Notes: generated from the letters alone by a model not told the origin. A stretch of DNA of 64,000 bases from Leishmania donovani (GCF_000227135.1 NC_018263.1:123505-187504); one strand, 5' to 3'; counted from the first letter of the stretch, positions 50,928-60,507 are shown. Program-made: numbers and translations.

Positions 50928-50929
50928 AG
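50928..50929 (+). promoter_or_regulatory. Candidate trans-splice acceptor for the CAP-Gly/Sec14 gene
   Basis: CTGCTCTGCCTTTAATTGCAG ends at this AG, 57 bases before the ATG at 50986. It lies inside the frame that is open from 50866, so the upstream in-frame ATG would be removed by splicing. Confidence 0.55.
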
Positions 50930-50985
50930 TGGCGTTGACTTACAATAAGTGCACAAGCACGCACGCAAAGGACGTGTCACTCACC

Positions 50986-52266
50986 ATGGCGGCAACTCAT
51001 CTTACCTTTGATGATGCGAAGGTGGGCATGCGCGTCCAGGATTACTGGGGCTGCTGCGGCACGCTACGTTGGATGGGGAAGCTCGAGAAGGACAATTCGC
51101 CTAACAAGGAAACAGGCAAGTTCTTCGGTATCGAGTACGACGACGAGAGTGACAATCCGCTGCGCAGCAATGGCACGTGGAACGGCCGCAAGTACTTTGA
51201 GTGCGGGCCGCGTAAGGGCCGTCTTGTGAAGGTAGGCCAAGTTTACGCCGAGATCAACACCGAGCGGGTGGCGATGCTACGGGAGCGCTTTGGGGAGCGC
51301 GTCGCGACGTGGCACGACTTTGAGCTGGTGAAGTTCTGCATTGCGCGACAGTTCGATATGGAAAAGGTCTATGAGATGCTGGAGAGGCACCTGCAGTGGC
51401 GCGGGAGATTCCAGCCGTGCGTCGACGAGTACTTCCCTCAGACGATTCGTGAGGATTACCCGTGCGGCTACACAGGCACTACCGATTACGACGAGAACCT
51501 CATTTACTGCGAACGCCCCGGCAATGCTGGCCACTGCCAACCGTCCGAGTTTGTGCGCAAGTACACGCTACCGGTAATTGCGCGGTGGCACGCGTGCGCT
51601 ATCGAGATGGGCATTGCGCGCATGCGCGCCACGAACTACCGCTCCAAGCGAGTGTGCTGCATTGTGGATCTGTTGAACGTAAAAGCCATGTCGCGTTCGA
51701 TGATCGGCTTTGCGCAGACGCTGGCGACGGTGGAGCAGGACAACTACCCTGAGAACCTAGGGTGCGTCTTTATAGTGAACTGCCCCATGTTTTTCTGCTT
51801 TGCCTGGAAGCTGCTGAAGATCTTCATCGACGAACGCACCAATAAAAAGATTAATTTCTGCGCTCCAAACAAGGCGGTGGAAGCGATGCTGCCGGTGATG
51901 CGGAAGGAGGACATACCGAACTTCTGCGGCGGGACCAGCAACAAGTGGATGGAAACGGCCAACGGCATCATCGGCTCGACAAACCCGAAAAAGGTCTACA
52001 GGGGCGAGGACTACAGCCCGCCCAGCATGAAGAGCGAAGAGCTGAATGAGACGCAGTCGCGAGCCGATAGTGAGAGCCCCCACAGGAGCCTCCGCGAAGG
52101 TGAGGCACCGACGACCACGCGCTTCATCGCGCCCGACGCGGTGTCCTTGAGCTTCACGCCCACCAGTAGCTCCAAATCGCCTGAGGAGCCCAAGATGACG
52201 TCTGAGGCGCAGAGCAGCAGCGACACGGCAAGCGGCAAGAAGCGAAAGAACGGTTTGCCGAAGTGA
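50986..52266 (+). CDS. CAP-Gly domain fused to a CRAL-TRIO/Sec14 lipid-transfer domain, 426 aa
   Basis: ATG at 50986, after the acceptor at 50928. Residues ~10-80 form a CAP-Gly domain: VGMRVQDYWGCCGTLRWMGKL, FFGIEYDDESDNPLRSNGTW, GRKYFECGPRKGRLVKVGQV. The usual GKNDG core is replaced by an NPLRSNG sequence, so EEY/F-tail binding may be altered. Residues ~100-330 are Sec14-like: a CRAL-TRIO N-terminal helical part (LVKFCIARQFDMEKVYEMLERHLQWR), then a lipid-binding core (RVCCIVDLLNVKAMSRSMIG, NYPENLGCVFIVNCPMFF, FAWKLLKIFIDERTNKKINF, IPNFCGG). The C-terminal ~95 residues are Ser/Glu-rich and disordered, ending GKKRKNGLPK. Sec14 domains move or present phospholipids; CAP-Gly domains bind microtubule or EB ends. 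The combination suggests a link between membrane lipid and microtubules (inference). Confidence 0.9.
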   Translation: MAATHLTFDDAKVGMRVQDYWGCCGTLRWMGKLEKDNSPNKETGKFFGIEYDDESDNPLRSNGTWNGRKYFECGPRKGRLVKVGQVYAEINTERVAMLRERFGERVATWHDFELVKFCIARQFDMEKVYEMLERHLQWRGRFQPCVDEYFPQTIREDYPCGYTGTTDYDENLIYCERPGNAGHCQPSEFVRKYTLPVIARWHACAIEMGIARMRATNYRSKRVCCIVDLLNVKAMSRSMIGFAQTLATVEQDNYPENLGCVFIVNCPMFFCFAWKLLKIFIDERTNKKINFCAPNKAVEAMLPVMRKEDIPNFCGGTSNKWMETANGIIGSTNPKKVYRGEDYSPPSMKSEELNETQSRADSESPHRSLREGEAPTTTRFIAPDAVSLSFTPTSSSKSPEEPKMTSEAQSSSDTASGKKRKNGLPK

Positions 52267-53565
52267 GCTACGGATGCCCGTGTGCTGGAGGCCTTCGTGG
52301 GAATATCTGCATGAGCACACCCCGATGAAGGGGGGACACTGTGCGCATCTTTGTGCTTGCTGCGGGCCGTCGTGCATCTCTCTCGAAAAGGTAGCGGTTG
52401 GAGCTGAATGTGGGAAAGATGCGCTGCAGCAGGGACACTGTAAGGGATGGAGATGGACGTGCGCGTTGCCAAGGTCGTGGAGCTACGGTGTGAATGTGTG
52501 GGTGTTGTGTGCCATCTCCTCATGCGCCTCTGCTCTCGCCGCTCGCTCGCAGGTGATAGTGGCAGAGCCGCCAACGCGGCAGGTGACCAAGGCACAAGCT
52601 CTTGCACCCGTGATGATGTGTGTCTTTGCCTCTTTGCTCTGCCTCGCCTTGCTTTCTCTCTTTTCCGTCGTTCGAGGACTTCGCTGTCAGCGGCCACCGA
52701 GGCACAAATGGTACAATGACCTAAAGTGACCCGTCTCTGTCCATGAGTGCCTCTTGTTCCCCGTGTCTTTGCCGCGTTGCCAGTGCCTCACCAACCTACT
52801 CTCTCCCCTCTCTCCGTTTTCTATTCCTCTTCTGCGCTCTCTGTGAGCCACCCCTTTACTCCCCTCTCCCAGTGTGCCTACCGCCGCCGTCGCTGCGCGT
52901 TCCTTCTGGCCTTCTCTCGCCTCTTTCTACGATTTTTCTTTCGTGTTTTTTTTTTCGTACACCTCTGCGAATTGCCTATCACCCTTCTTACTCTCTCTGA
53001 CTCTCTGTGTTTCTTTTTTTTGTCTCTGTGTGTGCTCGCCTTTCTCTCAGCATTCCTACTTGCGCATCTACTCGTTGTTGTGATTGTGAAGCTTTCCCTG
53101 CGCCGTTTTTTGTTTGTGCTGTGCTACTCTATATGTATTAATCGATGATGAGACTCATCGGTGTGCGGGTGGCGTCATCTTCGACTGCACCTGTTGTCAC
53201 TTATGCACGCAGTACCAGCGGCGCGACAGTCGTGGAGTGCGTGATGGACTCCTTTTCCCTTTTTGGCTTTGCATTGCGATCTTGATTTGCACTTCGGTTC
53301 CTTTTTCATTTTTCTTCTAGGCGCCCAGTGCCCTTGCTTCTCGAGCTCTCTGCTGGTCGTCCCGCTTATCGCGCAGTCTTCCCCGGTTCTTCTTTCTCTT
53401 TCCAAACGTTCCCTCATAGCTTCTCCTCTTAAGTGCTGACAAGAGACCTCTGAGTTTGTTTCACGCCTGCTTTGCTTCCTTCTTCGTCACACTCGTCCTA
53501 GTTCGTGTCTGTGCCGGTGTGCGCGTTCCCACGTTTTCGTAAAGCTTGTGTGGCATTCTAACTCG

Positions 53566-53599
53566 ATCGAAGTAGTGGGGCAGCAGTGCTGCCTTCGAT
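53566..53599. repeat. Bulged inverted repeat (hairpin)
   Basis: Outer arms ATCGAAG (53566-53572) and CTTCGAT (53593-53599) enclose an inner palindrome GGCAGCA-G-TGCTGCC (53579-53593), sharing one C. A six-base bulge separates the stems on the left. It lies in the intergenic DNA before the eIF4E gene. Confidence 0.6.
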
Positions 53600-54744
53600 A
53601 GTGCGCCTGCGGCAGCGATGCAGCAGTGTGTGCCACAGTCCAGCGACTGAGGCAGCACACAGTGAACATGTGAGTGTGCAAGAGCTGTACCGCGTCGCGT
53701 GGCTAAAAGGGTGTGGTGGATTGGGGGCTATGCAGAAGGAATATGGATGAAGATGTGTGCCGACGCTTCGCTCCCACTACGTGTTCATTCGTTGTCTCGA
53801 CCTCCCCTTTTCTTGCGCGGTTTTTCTTTTTGCCACTCCCCACGTCCTTTCTCGCACACCCATCCTCTCTCGTTCTCTCTTCGCGTTCTTTTTAGTCTCC
53901 CGCGGGCACGCATTGGTGCCTGTGTGCCGCGTGTGCGCTTCTTCCAAGACGGAGATGGTGCTGATATCTTCCAACACGTACGGCAACGACAACAGGAAAC
54001 AATGGTAGAAGAAACACCGCCACCAAAAACAAAAAAAAAGCACAAAGAACCTAACACCACATAAAGGCGTACACATGTGACGGGAAAAAAGCAACGAAAC
54101 CTGCACACCGGAGATGGCATCGCGCCACAGTATCCGGTACGAAGGTTGCCAAGGGGGAATGGCTGAAGAGGACACAAGTACTTGCCCAACTCTTAACTCT
54201 CTCTCACGTGCGCCATGTGACTGATAGGATCACCGGAGGAAAGGGAAAAGTTGCGTCGGTAGGTGCTTAGTATGGCAGGGCACGCTGATCTTGACGCTTG
54301 CGGTGTACTCTCGTAGCTTTAAAGCGATGCGAGCCACCCTCTCCACTTTTTCACTGCTGCCCTAGTCCTCTCCTGTGTATGCACTTCTCATGTCCCGTCT
54401 CACGCTGCCCTCTCCTCCACTTCGCCGTTCCTCAAGACTCTCCATCACATTGCAAGCACAGTCACTACATAAGTACATCTCTGTTCTTCTTTTTCCTCCG
54501 CTCCCCTCTTTCGTCGTTGGACACACGTGACGGTGCTCCGCGTGCTTCCACAGTTGGTGGTCTCTTCCGCTATCTTGTCTTTTTTTTTTGTCCTGCGCGT
54601 CGGTGTGGAGGCGAGTATCTTCCCTCCTGCGTACGAGGCCGCTAGCTCAGGCCGCACCACCCCTCTCGTCACGTCAGCTCTTTAGCCTATTAAGCTTATC
54701 TATTTCTCCCCGACGTCTGTTTTTTTTTTTTTTTCGTACTGGAT

Positions 54745-54746
54745 AG
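54745..54746 (+). promoter_or_regulatory. Candidate trans-splice acceptor for the eIF4E gene
   Basis: A 16-base T run (about 54719-54734) is followed by the first AG here (GGATAG), 26 bases before the ATG at 54773. Confidence 0.6.
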
Positions 54747-54772
54747 TCTACGTGGGAACGAAGAGCGCAACG

Positions 54773-55417
54773 ATGTCGGCCACGCACGCACTGCGCGACA
54801 AGTGGTTTGTTAGCTTTCTGCCGCTGCTGACGGCGGACATGGTAAATACAGACTACAAGGGCAACTGGCAATTAGCAGCACAGGAGCGAACTCAGAAGCT
54901 CGACTGGATTACGTCGGTAGAAGAGCTCTGGTCTACAATGAACTCGCTCCCCAAGGTGCATCAACTAGGAATGGGGAGCACGCTCATATTCGCGCGCAAC
55001 AACAAGGAGCCGCCGAGCTACGAGGCGTACCCGAACGGTTCTCGTATAATGATTAATCTCCTGAAGCCGCCGACGACAGATGCCGGTCTCGAGTTGGTGC
55101 TGGCTGTTGTGATGGGTGAGACGGCAGCGGAGAAGGCGAGTGATGGGAAACCCGTTTGCGATGTGCTGCGCATTGCTGCCCGCCCCAGCCGCGAGCACTC
55201 GGAGCAGATTCGTGTGGAGGTGTGGCTTAGCGACTCCACCCGCTCCCACGCCGTTGCTGAGTTTCTCGCAGAGGCGATGAGGGAAAAAGGCTTAGCTGCC
55301 AACTCGTATAATATCGCGGAGGCCAGCTTTGACGCTGCCGCCCCCAGTAAAGATAAGAAGGTGTTGGCCGCCTCCACGACGCTGAGTCCTTCGTCGCCGC
55401 CGATGATGAAGGATTAG
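54773..55417 (+). CDS. EIF4E5: eIF4E-family cap-binding protein, EIF4E5-like, 214 aa
   Basis: ATG at 54773 (MSATHALRDKWFV); a second in-frame ATG at 54752 is possible and adds seven residues. The eIF4E fold is recognisable: HALRDKWFVSFL corresponds to HPLQNRWALWFF, KGNWQLAAQE to the Trp56 region, SVEELWSTMN to the Trp73 region, and EPPSYEAYPNGSRIMINL to the Trp102-Glu103 region. Trp56 and Trp73 equivalents are kept, Trp102 is Tyr followed by Glu, and Trp46 and Trp113 are lost. This divergence and the place next to S27a match my memory of trypanosomatid EIF4E5, one of six eIF4E variants, which partners with eIF4G1/G2-type complexes. The C-terminal ~35 residues are a Ser/Lys/Ala tail without homology. 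Confidence 0.87.
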   Translation: MSATHALRDKWFVSFLPLLTADMVNTDYKGNWQLAAQERTQKLDWITSVEELWSTMNSLPKVHQLGMGSTLIFARNNKEPPSYEAYPNGSRIMINLLKPPTTDAGLELVLAVVMGETAAEKASDGKPVCDVLRIAARPSREHSEQIRVEVWLSDSTRSHAVAEFLAEAMREKGLAANSYNIAEASFDAAAPSKDKKVLAASTTLSPSSPPMMKD

Positions 55418-56702
55418 CCGCCCAGATCATTCGCGGGTCGTTGCAAATGTCGTGTTTTTCCGATTCTATCCTTCACTAACCGGCTCCCGCGGCACACATC
55501 CCATCCGCTCGACGCTTCTGTGCGTTCGACGCGCGGGGGCCGCGCCGCTGCAGAACGGATTAGAGCCACCTTGTTGTTGGGGGAGGGGAGAGTGGATGGT
55601 GAGGCGGGCCTTGTGTGCACACGCGTGTCTCCAGTAAACAAGGAGCCGACGACGAGCGGGGAAGCAAAGGGGGCAACAGCTAATCACGCAGACCCACAGA
55701 AAAAAAAGACTAAGCGCACATGCACGCAACGGCCAGCAGAGGCGATTTATCCTTGCGCTCGTTTTCCATCTCGTAAAGCGACATTAAGGCAACGAAGAGA
55801 ACAAAGTCAGCAGGAGAGGGGGAGGATAGAGACGCGCGATACGGCCACGGAGCATCAATAGCAGAGAACGTGCTACCGTGGGGCTTGCGTGTCGGCTGCG
55901 CACAGACGGTGTGCATGGGTGTGCACAGCGCAAAAAAAAAGAGAGAAGCTGCAAGGGCACTTGATAGGCTGAAAGAGAAGTCGAAGACAAGCGCGTGACT
56001 CACTGGGGGAGGAGAGGGTCAGTGGGAGGCTCGCATGAGGCTAGCAGCACAGGTACACAGACTCTATTAGTGGTGTTTTTTTTCTTGCTCTCTAGCGGGC
56101 GATTGTTTTCACTCTACGGCTGTTCCCACGCTCTTCTTCCCCTTTTTGTGGCGGGTGCCGCTGTCTTGTCTTTTCTTCCCTCTTTGGTGCCTCGTTCTTC
56201 GCGTGTGTACTCCTCCTGTGGGCCAGTGGCATGCCGTGTGCTCATCTCTCTGCCTGCTCGGTGCACGTATGAGTTCCAGGCGGGAGTGGGCGTGTGCACT
56301 TGCTTGCACGACTATGTGAAGGCCTTCATGGATGCACCTCCACACTCTCATTCTTCTTTTTCTCTCTTCATATTTGTGTAATAGAGTTTACTTCTCTATT
56401 TGCCACCTGCATGCGACTCTCTCTCTGGTTCACTGGACTTCACTGTCCTGCTCACTGCCGAGGACTCTCTCCCGCTCTTAGCGTCCCTGTAGGATTCTCT
56501 CCTCTCCCTTCCCTATCTGTGTGCTTCATCTTCCGACCACGTGCTCGTTTTCTTTGTGTGTTTTCTCTTCATTTTTCTTTTCTTTTTCCTTTTTTTTGCC
56601 TTTGCCCACACCCCTTTTCGTTTTTTTTTTCCCGTGTGCATGCGCGTGTAACGGCTTGCCCTATCCCCTCTTGTCGAACCGTAAATATCTACTCGACATA
56701 CG

Positions 56703-56726
56703 CACACACACACACACACACACACA
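56703..56726. repeat. (CA)n microsatellite
   Basis: Twelve uninterrupted CA dinucleotides. Confidence 0.95.
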
Positions 56727-57532
56727 TGCACATACGCACGCACAGTCCAGAGGTCAGCACGTTGTTCTCTTCACCTCCCCTCACCAAAAAAGCAAAAAAA
56801 AGCAACAACAAGAGAGACGATAAAAAAAAACAAAGACGCTTGCCTCACGTTATGCTCCTTTCATTTCTCAGCTAATCGATGCAACCAAGCCCCTCCCCTC
56901 CTCTCCCCCTCGAAAGGGACAGTGCAAACACAATTAGAGCAGTAACCCGTGGTGCTTCTAAGGCAAGCAACAACCTCAGAGAGGCTGTCAGAGCAGTGCG
57001 ATGGCACAAAATTCTCTCACCTTTCAAGCGTCCACCCCTCATTCTCTTATCTACACTTGGGTGCACGGCTGTCTTTGCACACCGTCGTCTGTATTCTGTT
57101 GCACCAATACATTAGCCCACCGTGCGATGGAGGGCTGGGAGGCTTGCGTAAGATCGACCCCATTTTTGTGCATGAGAACTGAGGGAGAGAGAGAAAAGAT
57201 GGTAGCATCTGTGCCATCTTGTTCTCGGGGGTGTTCACTGCATCCCTCTCGCACTCGGTTGCGCCGACTACTAAGTAGCAGTGCCTTAGTTTTTCCAGTA
57301 ACCAACGACCAGCACCATGCTTTGCGCTGCAGCTCTTTTCGGGTTCGACGCGCGGTGCCCGACCACTGCGCATGTAGATCACCTCCCCTTTTCCCATTAA
57401 TCCTCTCTACTTTCCACTTCGCGCTTCTCTCCTACTTTTTGTCTACGCGTGTCTTGTCGCTGTGTGCGACTGATGTTTATACACAATGATGATCGCGCCA
57501 ACAAATATGCCGCCCCCGCCTCTCTTTCATGC

Positions 57533-57534
57533 AG
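57533..57534 (+). promoter_or_regulatory. Candidate trans-splice acceptor for the ubiquitin-like/S27a gene
   Basis: CCGCCTCTCTTTCATGCAG ends at this AG, 16 bases before the ATG at 57551, giving a very short 5' UTR as is common for ribosomal protein genes. Confidence 0.6.
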
Positions 57535-57550
57535 AGAAGAGAAGGAAGAC

Positions 57551-58009
57551 ATGCAGATCTTCGTCAAGAACGCCGCCGGCCGCTCGGTGGCTGTGCGCGT
57601 GTCCGCCGAGGACACCGTCGCCTCCCTCAAGGCACAGGCCAACGTGACGCAGGGCAACCTCTTCTTCGCGGGCATGTGCCTCGCCGAGGAGGAGACGCTC
57701 GCCGCTTACGGTCTGTCCAAGGAGTCCACCGTCGACGTTGTCATCCCGGTGGAGGGTGGTAAGGGCAAGAAGAAGAAGAAGCGCATCTTCACGAAGCCGA
57801 AGAAGCCGACGCACCGCCACAAGCTGGAGAAGATGCGCGCGCTCAAGTACTTCAAGGTGACAGAGAACGACGACGGCTCCTACAAGGTGGAGCGCACGCG
57901 CCAGGACTGCCCGCACCCCCAGTGCGGTGCCGGCGTGTACATGGCCCAGCACAAGGACCGTCAGTACTGCGGCAAGTGCCACTTGACCTACAAGGCGGAG
58001 AGCAAGTAA
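57551..58009 (+). CDS. RPS27A: Divergent ubiquitin-like/ribosomal protein eS31 (S27a) fusion, 152 aa
   Basis: ATG at 57551. Residues 1-70 are a ubiquitin-like domain ending in GG (69-70), followed by GKKKKKRIFTKPKK and the S27a part. S27a is clear: THRHKLEKMRALKYFKV, then a zinc site with CPHPQC (Cys-x4-Cys) and YCGKCHLTY (CxxC). The ubiquitin part keeps MQIFVK, SLKA and SKEST (Lys63 region) but is six residues shorter than ubiquitin, has Met at the Lys48 position (AGMCL for AGKQL), Phe near Ile44, and IPVEGG instead of LRLRGG. It is therefore probably removed to release S27a, as ubiquitin is, but is unlikely to work as ubiquitin. Codon use is extremely GC-biased, as expected for a highly expressed gene. 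Confidence 0.95.
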   Translation: MQIFVKNAAGRSVAVRVSAEDTVASLKAQANVTQGNLFFAGMCLAEEETLAAYGLSKESTVDVVIPVEGGKGKKKKKRIFTKPKKPTHRHKLEKMRALKYFKVTENDDGSYKVERTRQDCPHPQCGAGVYMAQHKDRQYCGKCHLTYKAESK

Positions 58010-59043
58010 AGCTGAGGCGTAGTGCATGCGCCGACGCTCCCACGCGTGCATGTATGTGTGCCAGGCGGAATCCTTCTCTTTTTCCTCTATAGTTTCTTAT
58101 TCTCCTTTTTTTTTACTTTCGCTGCCTTCCGTAGTGGCGCATGCCACTTGTCTTTCAACAAGGAAGGGATGCACTCACTGCGTTATCGGCCACCTGCAAG
58201 TAGAAAGGACAGGAATAGAGAGAGTGCGTGAATGGGCTTGTGGAGCGAGAAGATAGTGGCTTGCGCGTGCGAAGTGCACCTGCGATCCCCCCTCTCCTCT
58301 CTCTTCTCTCCTGCCACCTCGTCCCCCCGCCGTTTGGCGCTGTTTCGCTGCTGTGCACGCTGTGGAACAGTGACGCACGACGATGGCAAGGGTTGTCTCA
58401 CCCACTCCGCAGGCAAGGTGCAGCGAACGCGCGTTGGTGTTTTAAGGCCATGAGAGAGGAAGGACAGGTCAGCTGGAGGAGGGTGTGTGTGCGCGCTCCC
58501 TCCTCTTACTTTGACTTCGCCCTTTACGTATCACGTGCGCCCCCTCCACGCTCGATTCAATGTGTGTCTATCCTGATAGTTGCTTGCGACGCGGCATGGT
58601 AAGTGCTAAAGGAACAAAAAAACGGCAGTGTGCGTGACGCGTCATCTCCTACATCTCGCCTCTCTCCTCTGCGCTCCTACTGTCTCCCTCGCGCGCGTTT
58701 GTGTTTGCGTGTGTCTGTGTGCAGCTAGGAGCGACAGCGAATCGGCAGCCAGGAGCTGCGCGTCGCACCAGCACACCCTTTCCCACACACAAGTGAATCG
58801 CCATCATTACACCCTCCGCTCATTAGGCTTCCACAAACATACATATCCGTCTCCGCACCGATTCCCAAAGGCGACGCTTTTTCATTGACTTCCCTCTCCT
58901 TGTGCTATCCTCACATCGGCTGCCGCATCTGAACGCACTACACACAAACGAAAGCATACATCTCATTCGACATCCACCTTCTCGCGCCATTCGACCTCCC
59001 TCAGCAGCTGTTTCGACTATATACCCCTCCCCACCCCCTTGAA
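58010..59043. other. Intergenic region between S27a and the J protein
   Basis: About 1.0 kb, no gene. Pyrimidine-rich at 58280-58330 and 58640-58700. Acceptor candidates for the next gene include AGs within the CCTCCCTCAGCAG stretch near 59001-59010. Confidence 0.6.
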
Positions 59044-59958
59044 ATGGGCCTCTCTGACCTTGACGAGGACGAACCGGTGCCTCACTTGCCTCGATCAGCG
59101 GTCTTGATCTCACCACCACCACCACCACGGTCCGTCATCGCGGCCGGCTCCGCCACTACCACAACCGTCTCCCTCATGACGACGTTCAATCAAAACAGCA
59201 CCAGCGGTAAAACCTCCGTGCTGGACGACTTGTTCAGCAGCGTCAACGTCAGCGCCCCTGCCAGTACCGCTGGCGCCAGTGCGCCACCCATGTGTTTCTC
59301 GTCCTCCGCCTCGGCCACCCAGAATGCTACGCCAACAGCCGCTGCTGACGCCGCTTCAAGCGTGCTGAATGACCTTTTCTCAACCCCAGATGTAGCATCG
59401 TCTGAAAAGAGCGACAAGTACGGCAGCGTGGGTGAGGCACACGCCATGATTTACGTGGACGGCAGCAGCGGCAGCGCAGAGGATGGCGTTACCAACCTGT
59501 TTGACCTTTCGAAGCCAGTGAAGAAAGACAAGTACAACAATGCGGAGAGTTTCCTTGAGGCCTTTGAACGGCAAGGCAAAAAGAGCGGCAGTGGCGGCGG
59601 CCGCCATGACGAGCGCAAAACACTCGCCGACCTGACGCGCAACAAGGACGACAATAAAGTTCGAGCTCGCTTGCTGCCCCTCATGAATTACTACGATGTG
59701 CTCGGGGTCGCCCCAACGGCGTCTGAGGAGGAGATCAAGCGCAGCTACAAGAAGAAAGCGCTGCAGCTGCACCCTGACCGCGCCGGTCGCGATCAGACGC
59801 AGGAGGAGGCAGAACTGTTCAAGGTAATCACCAAAGCCAATGAGGTGCTTTCAGACGCGGAGCAGCGCCGCATGTACGACGCAAGTCTTGCCAGTGGTGC
59901 AGGGCAGCCAGCTATGGCCCCGTCAGCGGCAGACTGGTGGAGTCACATGCAGAGCTGA
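59044..59958 (+). CDS. J-domain protein with C-terminal J domain and repeated DLF-type motifs, 304 aa
   Basis: ATG at 59044. Residues 1-215 are disordered, rich in S, A, T and P. They contain repeated short motifs: SVLDDLFSS (58-66), SVLNDLFST (106-114) and TNLFDLSKP (150-158). The J domain is at ~216-287: MNYYDVLGVAPTASEEEIKR, YKKKALQLHPDRAG with the essential HPD, and EVLSDAEQRRMYD. Nothing but a short DWWSHMQS tail follows. A C-terminal J domain after a disordered region with DLF motifs recalls auxilin-type clathrin-uncoating proteins, although the J domain itself is of ordinary type. Its partner is a cytosolic Hsp70. The clathrin link is inference from motifs only. Confidence 0.9.
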   Translation: MGLSDLDEDEPVPHLPRSAVLISPPPPPRSVIAAGSATTTTVSLMTTFNQNSTSGKTSVLDDLFSSVNVSAPASTAGASAPPMCFSSSASATQNATPTAAADAASSVLNDLFSTPDVASSEKSDKYGSVGEAHAMIYVDGSSGSAEDGVTNLFDLSKPVKKDKYNNAESFLEAFERQGKKSGSGGGRHDERKTLADLTRNKDDNKVRARLLPLMNYYDVLGVAPTASEEEIKRSYKKKALQLHPDRAGRDQTQEEAELFKVITKANEVLSDAEQRRMYDASLASGAGQPAMAPSAADWWSHMQS

Positions 59959-60061
59959 TCTGTCAATTTGCACTCTGCCACGTATCAACGAAGGCGCGTC
60001 ACGCTTGACTGTTGCACCGCGATTTTTGTGCTGCGTTTCGATTGCGCTTGCCACCACTTTT

Positions 60062-60379
60062 TTTCTGCTCCCGCACACTCTTTTTCTCGGTATAAGCGTT
60101 TTATTTCAAAGCACGTCTGTTCGTGCGTGTGGGCAGCGAGGTGATGGGTTTAGTTTTTTTGGAGCGCATGAGCGTGCTAGTTGGAGATGGTGCTGGCCTC
60201 ACCGCTATGCGCCTTTCTTGAGTGTGGCTTGCGTGCAGGATGCGTGCGATCCGGCGCTGTGCCCGGTGTGCCACGTGCGGTTCCGCGGATCGCTGGAGGC
60301 TCGAGGCAGACTGCACATCGGGCTTGATGGTGCACGCAATGGTGCGGCCGCGCACGTCTCACTCGCGCAGCATGGGCCT
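60062..60379. repeat. 318-bp segment, copy 1 (ends at the first gap)
   Basis: Identical by eye to 60508-60825 (offset 446). Copy 1 ends exactly where the N run begins. Confidence 0.9.
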
Positions 60380-60507
60380 NNNNNNNNNNNNNNNNNNNNN
60401 NNNNNNNNNNNNNNNNNNNNNNNNNNNNNNNNNNNNNNNNNNNNNNNNNNNNNNNNNNNNNNNNNNNNNNNNNNNNNNNNNNNNNNNNNNNNNNNNNNNN
60501 NNNNNNN
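60380..60507. other. Assembly gap, 128 N
   Basis: Undetermined bases. The contig end on the left equals the contig start on the right, so the real distance may be zero or negative. Confidence 0.98.

Larger units (their letters stand above)
46607..50985. other. Very large intergenic region, 4.4 kb
   Basis: The longest gene-free stretch here, pyrimidine-rich on the plus strand with many T-tracts and a (CT)n(GT)n repeat at 47001-47037. ORFs of 225-286 codons (46603-47463, 48576-49253) are Phe/Leu/Ser/Cys-rich readings of pyrimidine tracts. One small candidate gene at 49713-49886 has its own polypyrimidine tract and acceptor (listed separately). The acceptor of the CAP-Gly/Sec14 gene is near 50928. 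Confidence 0.55.
52267..54772. other. Intergenic region, 2.5 kb
   Basis: No supported gene. Frames near the Sec14 stop (52274-52729 and 52447-52719) lack a splice acceptor between themselves and the CDS, so they are more likely 3' UTR. A bulged hairpin lies at 53566-53599. Pyrimidine-rich DNA at 52790-53080 and a 16-base T-run ending at 54734 precede the eIF4E gene. Confidence 0.55.
55418..57550. other. Intergenic region, 2.1 kb
   Basis: No gene supported. T-tracts at 56570-56630 and a (CA)n microsatellite at 56703-56726. Pyrimidine-rich DNA up to 57530 leads to the S27a acceptor. Frames of 150-190 codons (56294-56875, 57001-57489) are tract artefacts. Confidence 0.55.

Noticed and set aside
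52274..52729. 151-codon and overlapping 90-codon (52447-52719) frames just after the Sec14 stop
   Set aside because: The longer frame has a plausible C-terminal hydrophobic stretch, but no polypyrimidine tract and AG separate it from the upstream CDS, and two frames compete. More likely 3' UTR.
53145..53285. 46-codon frame starting with ATGATG
   Set aside because: Reads like a protein but lacks a splice acceptor just upstream and any recognisable feature.
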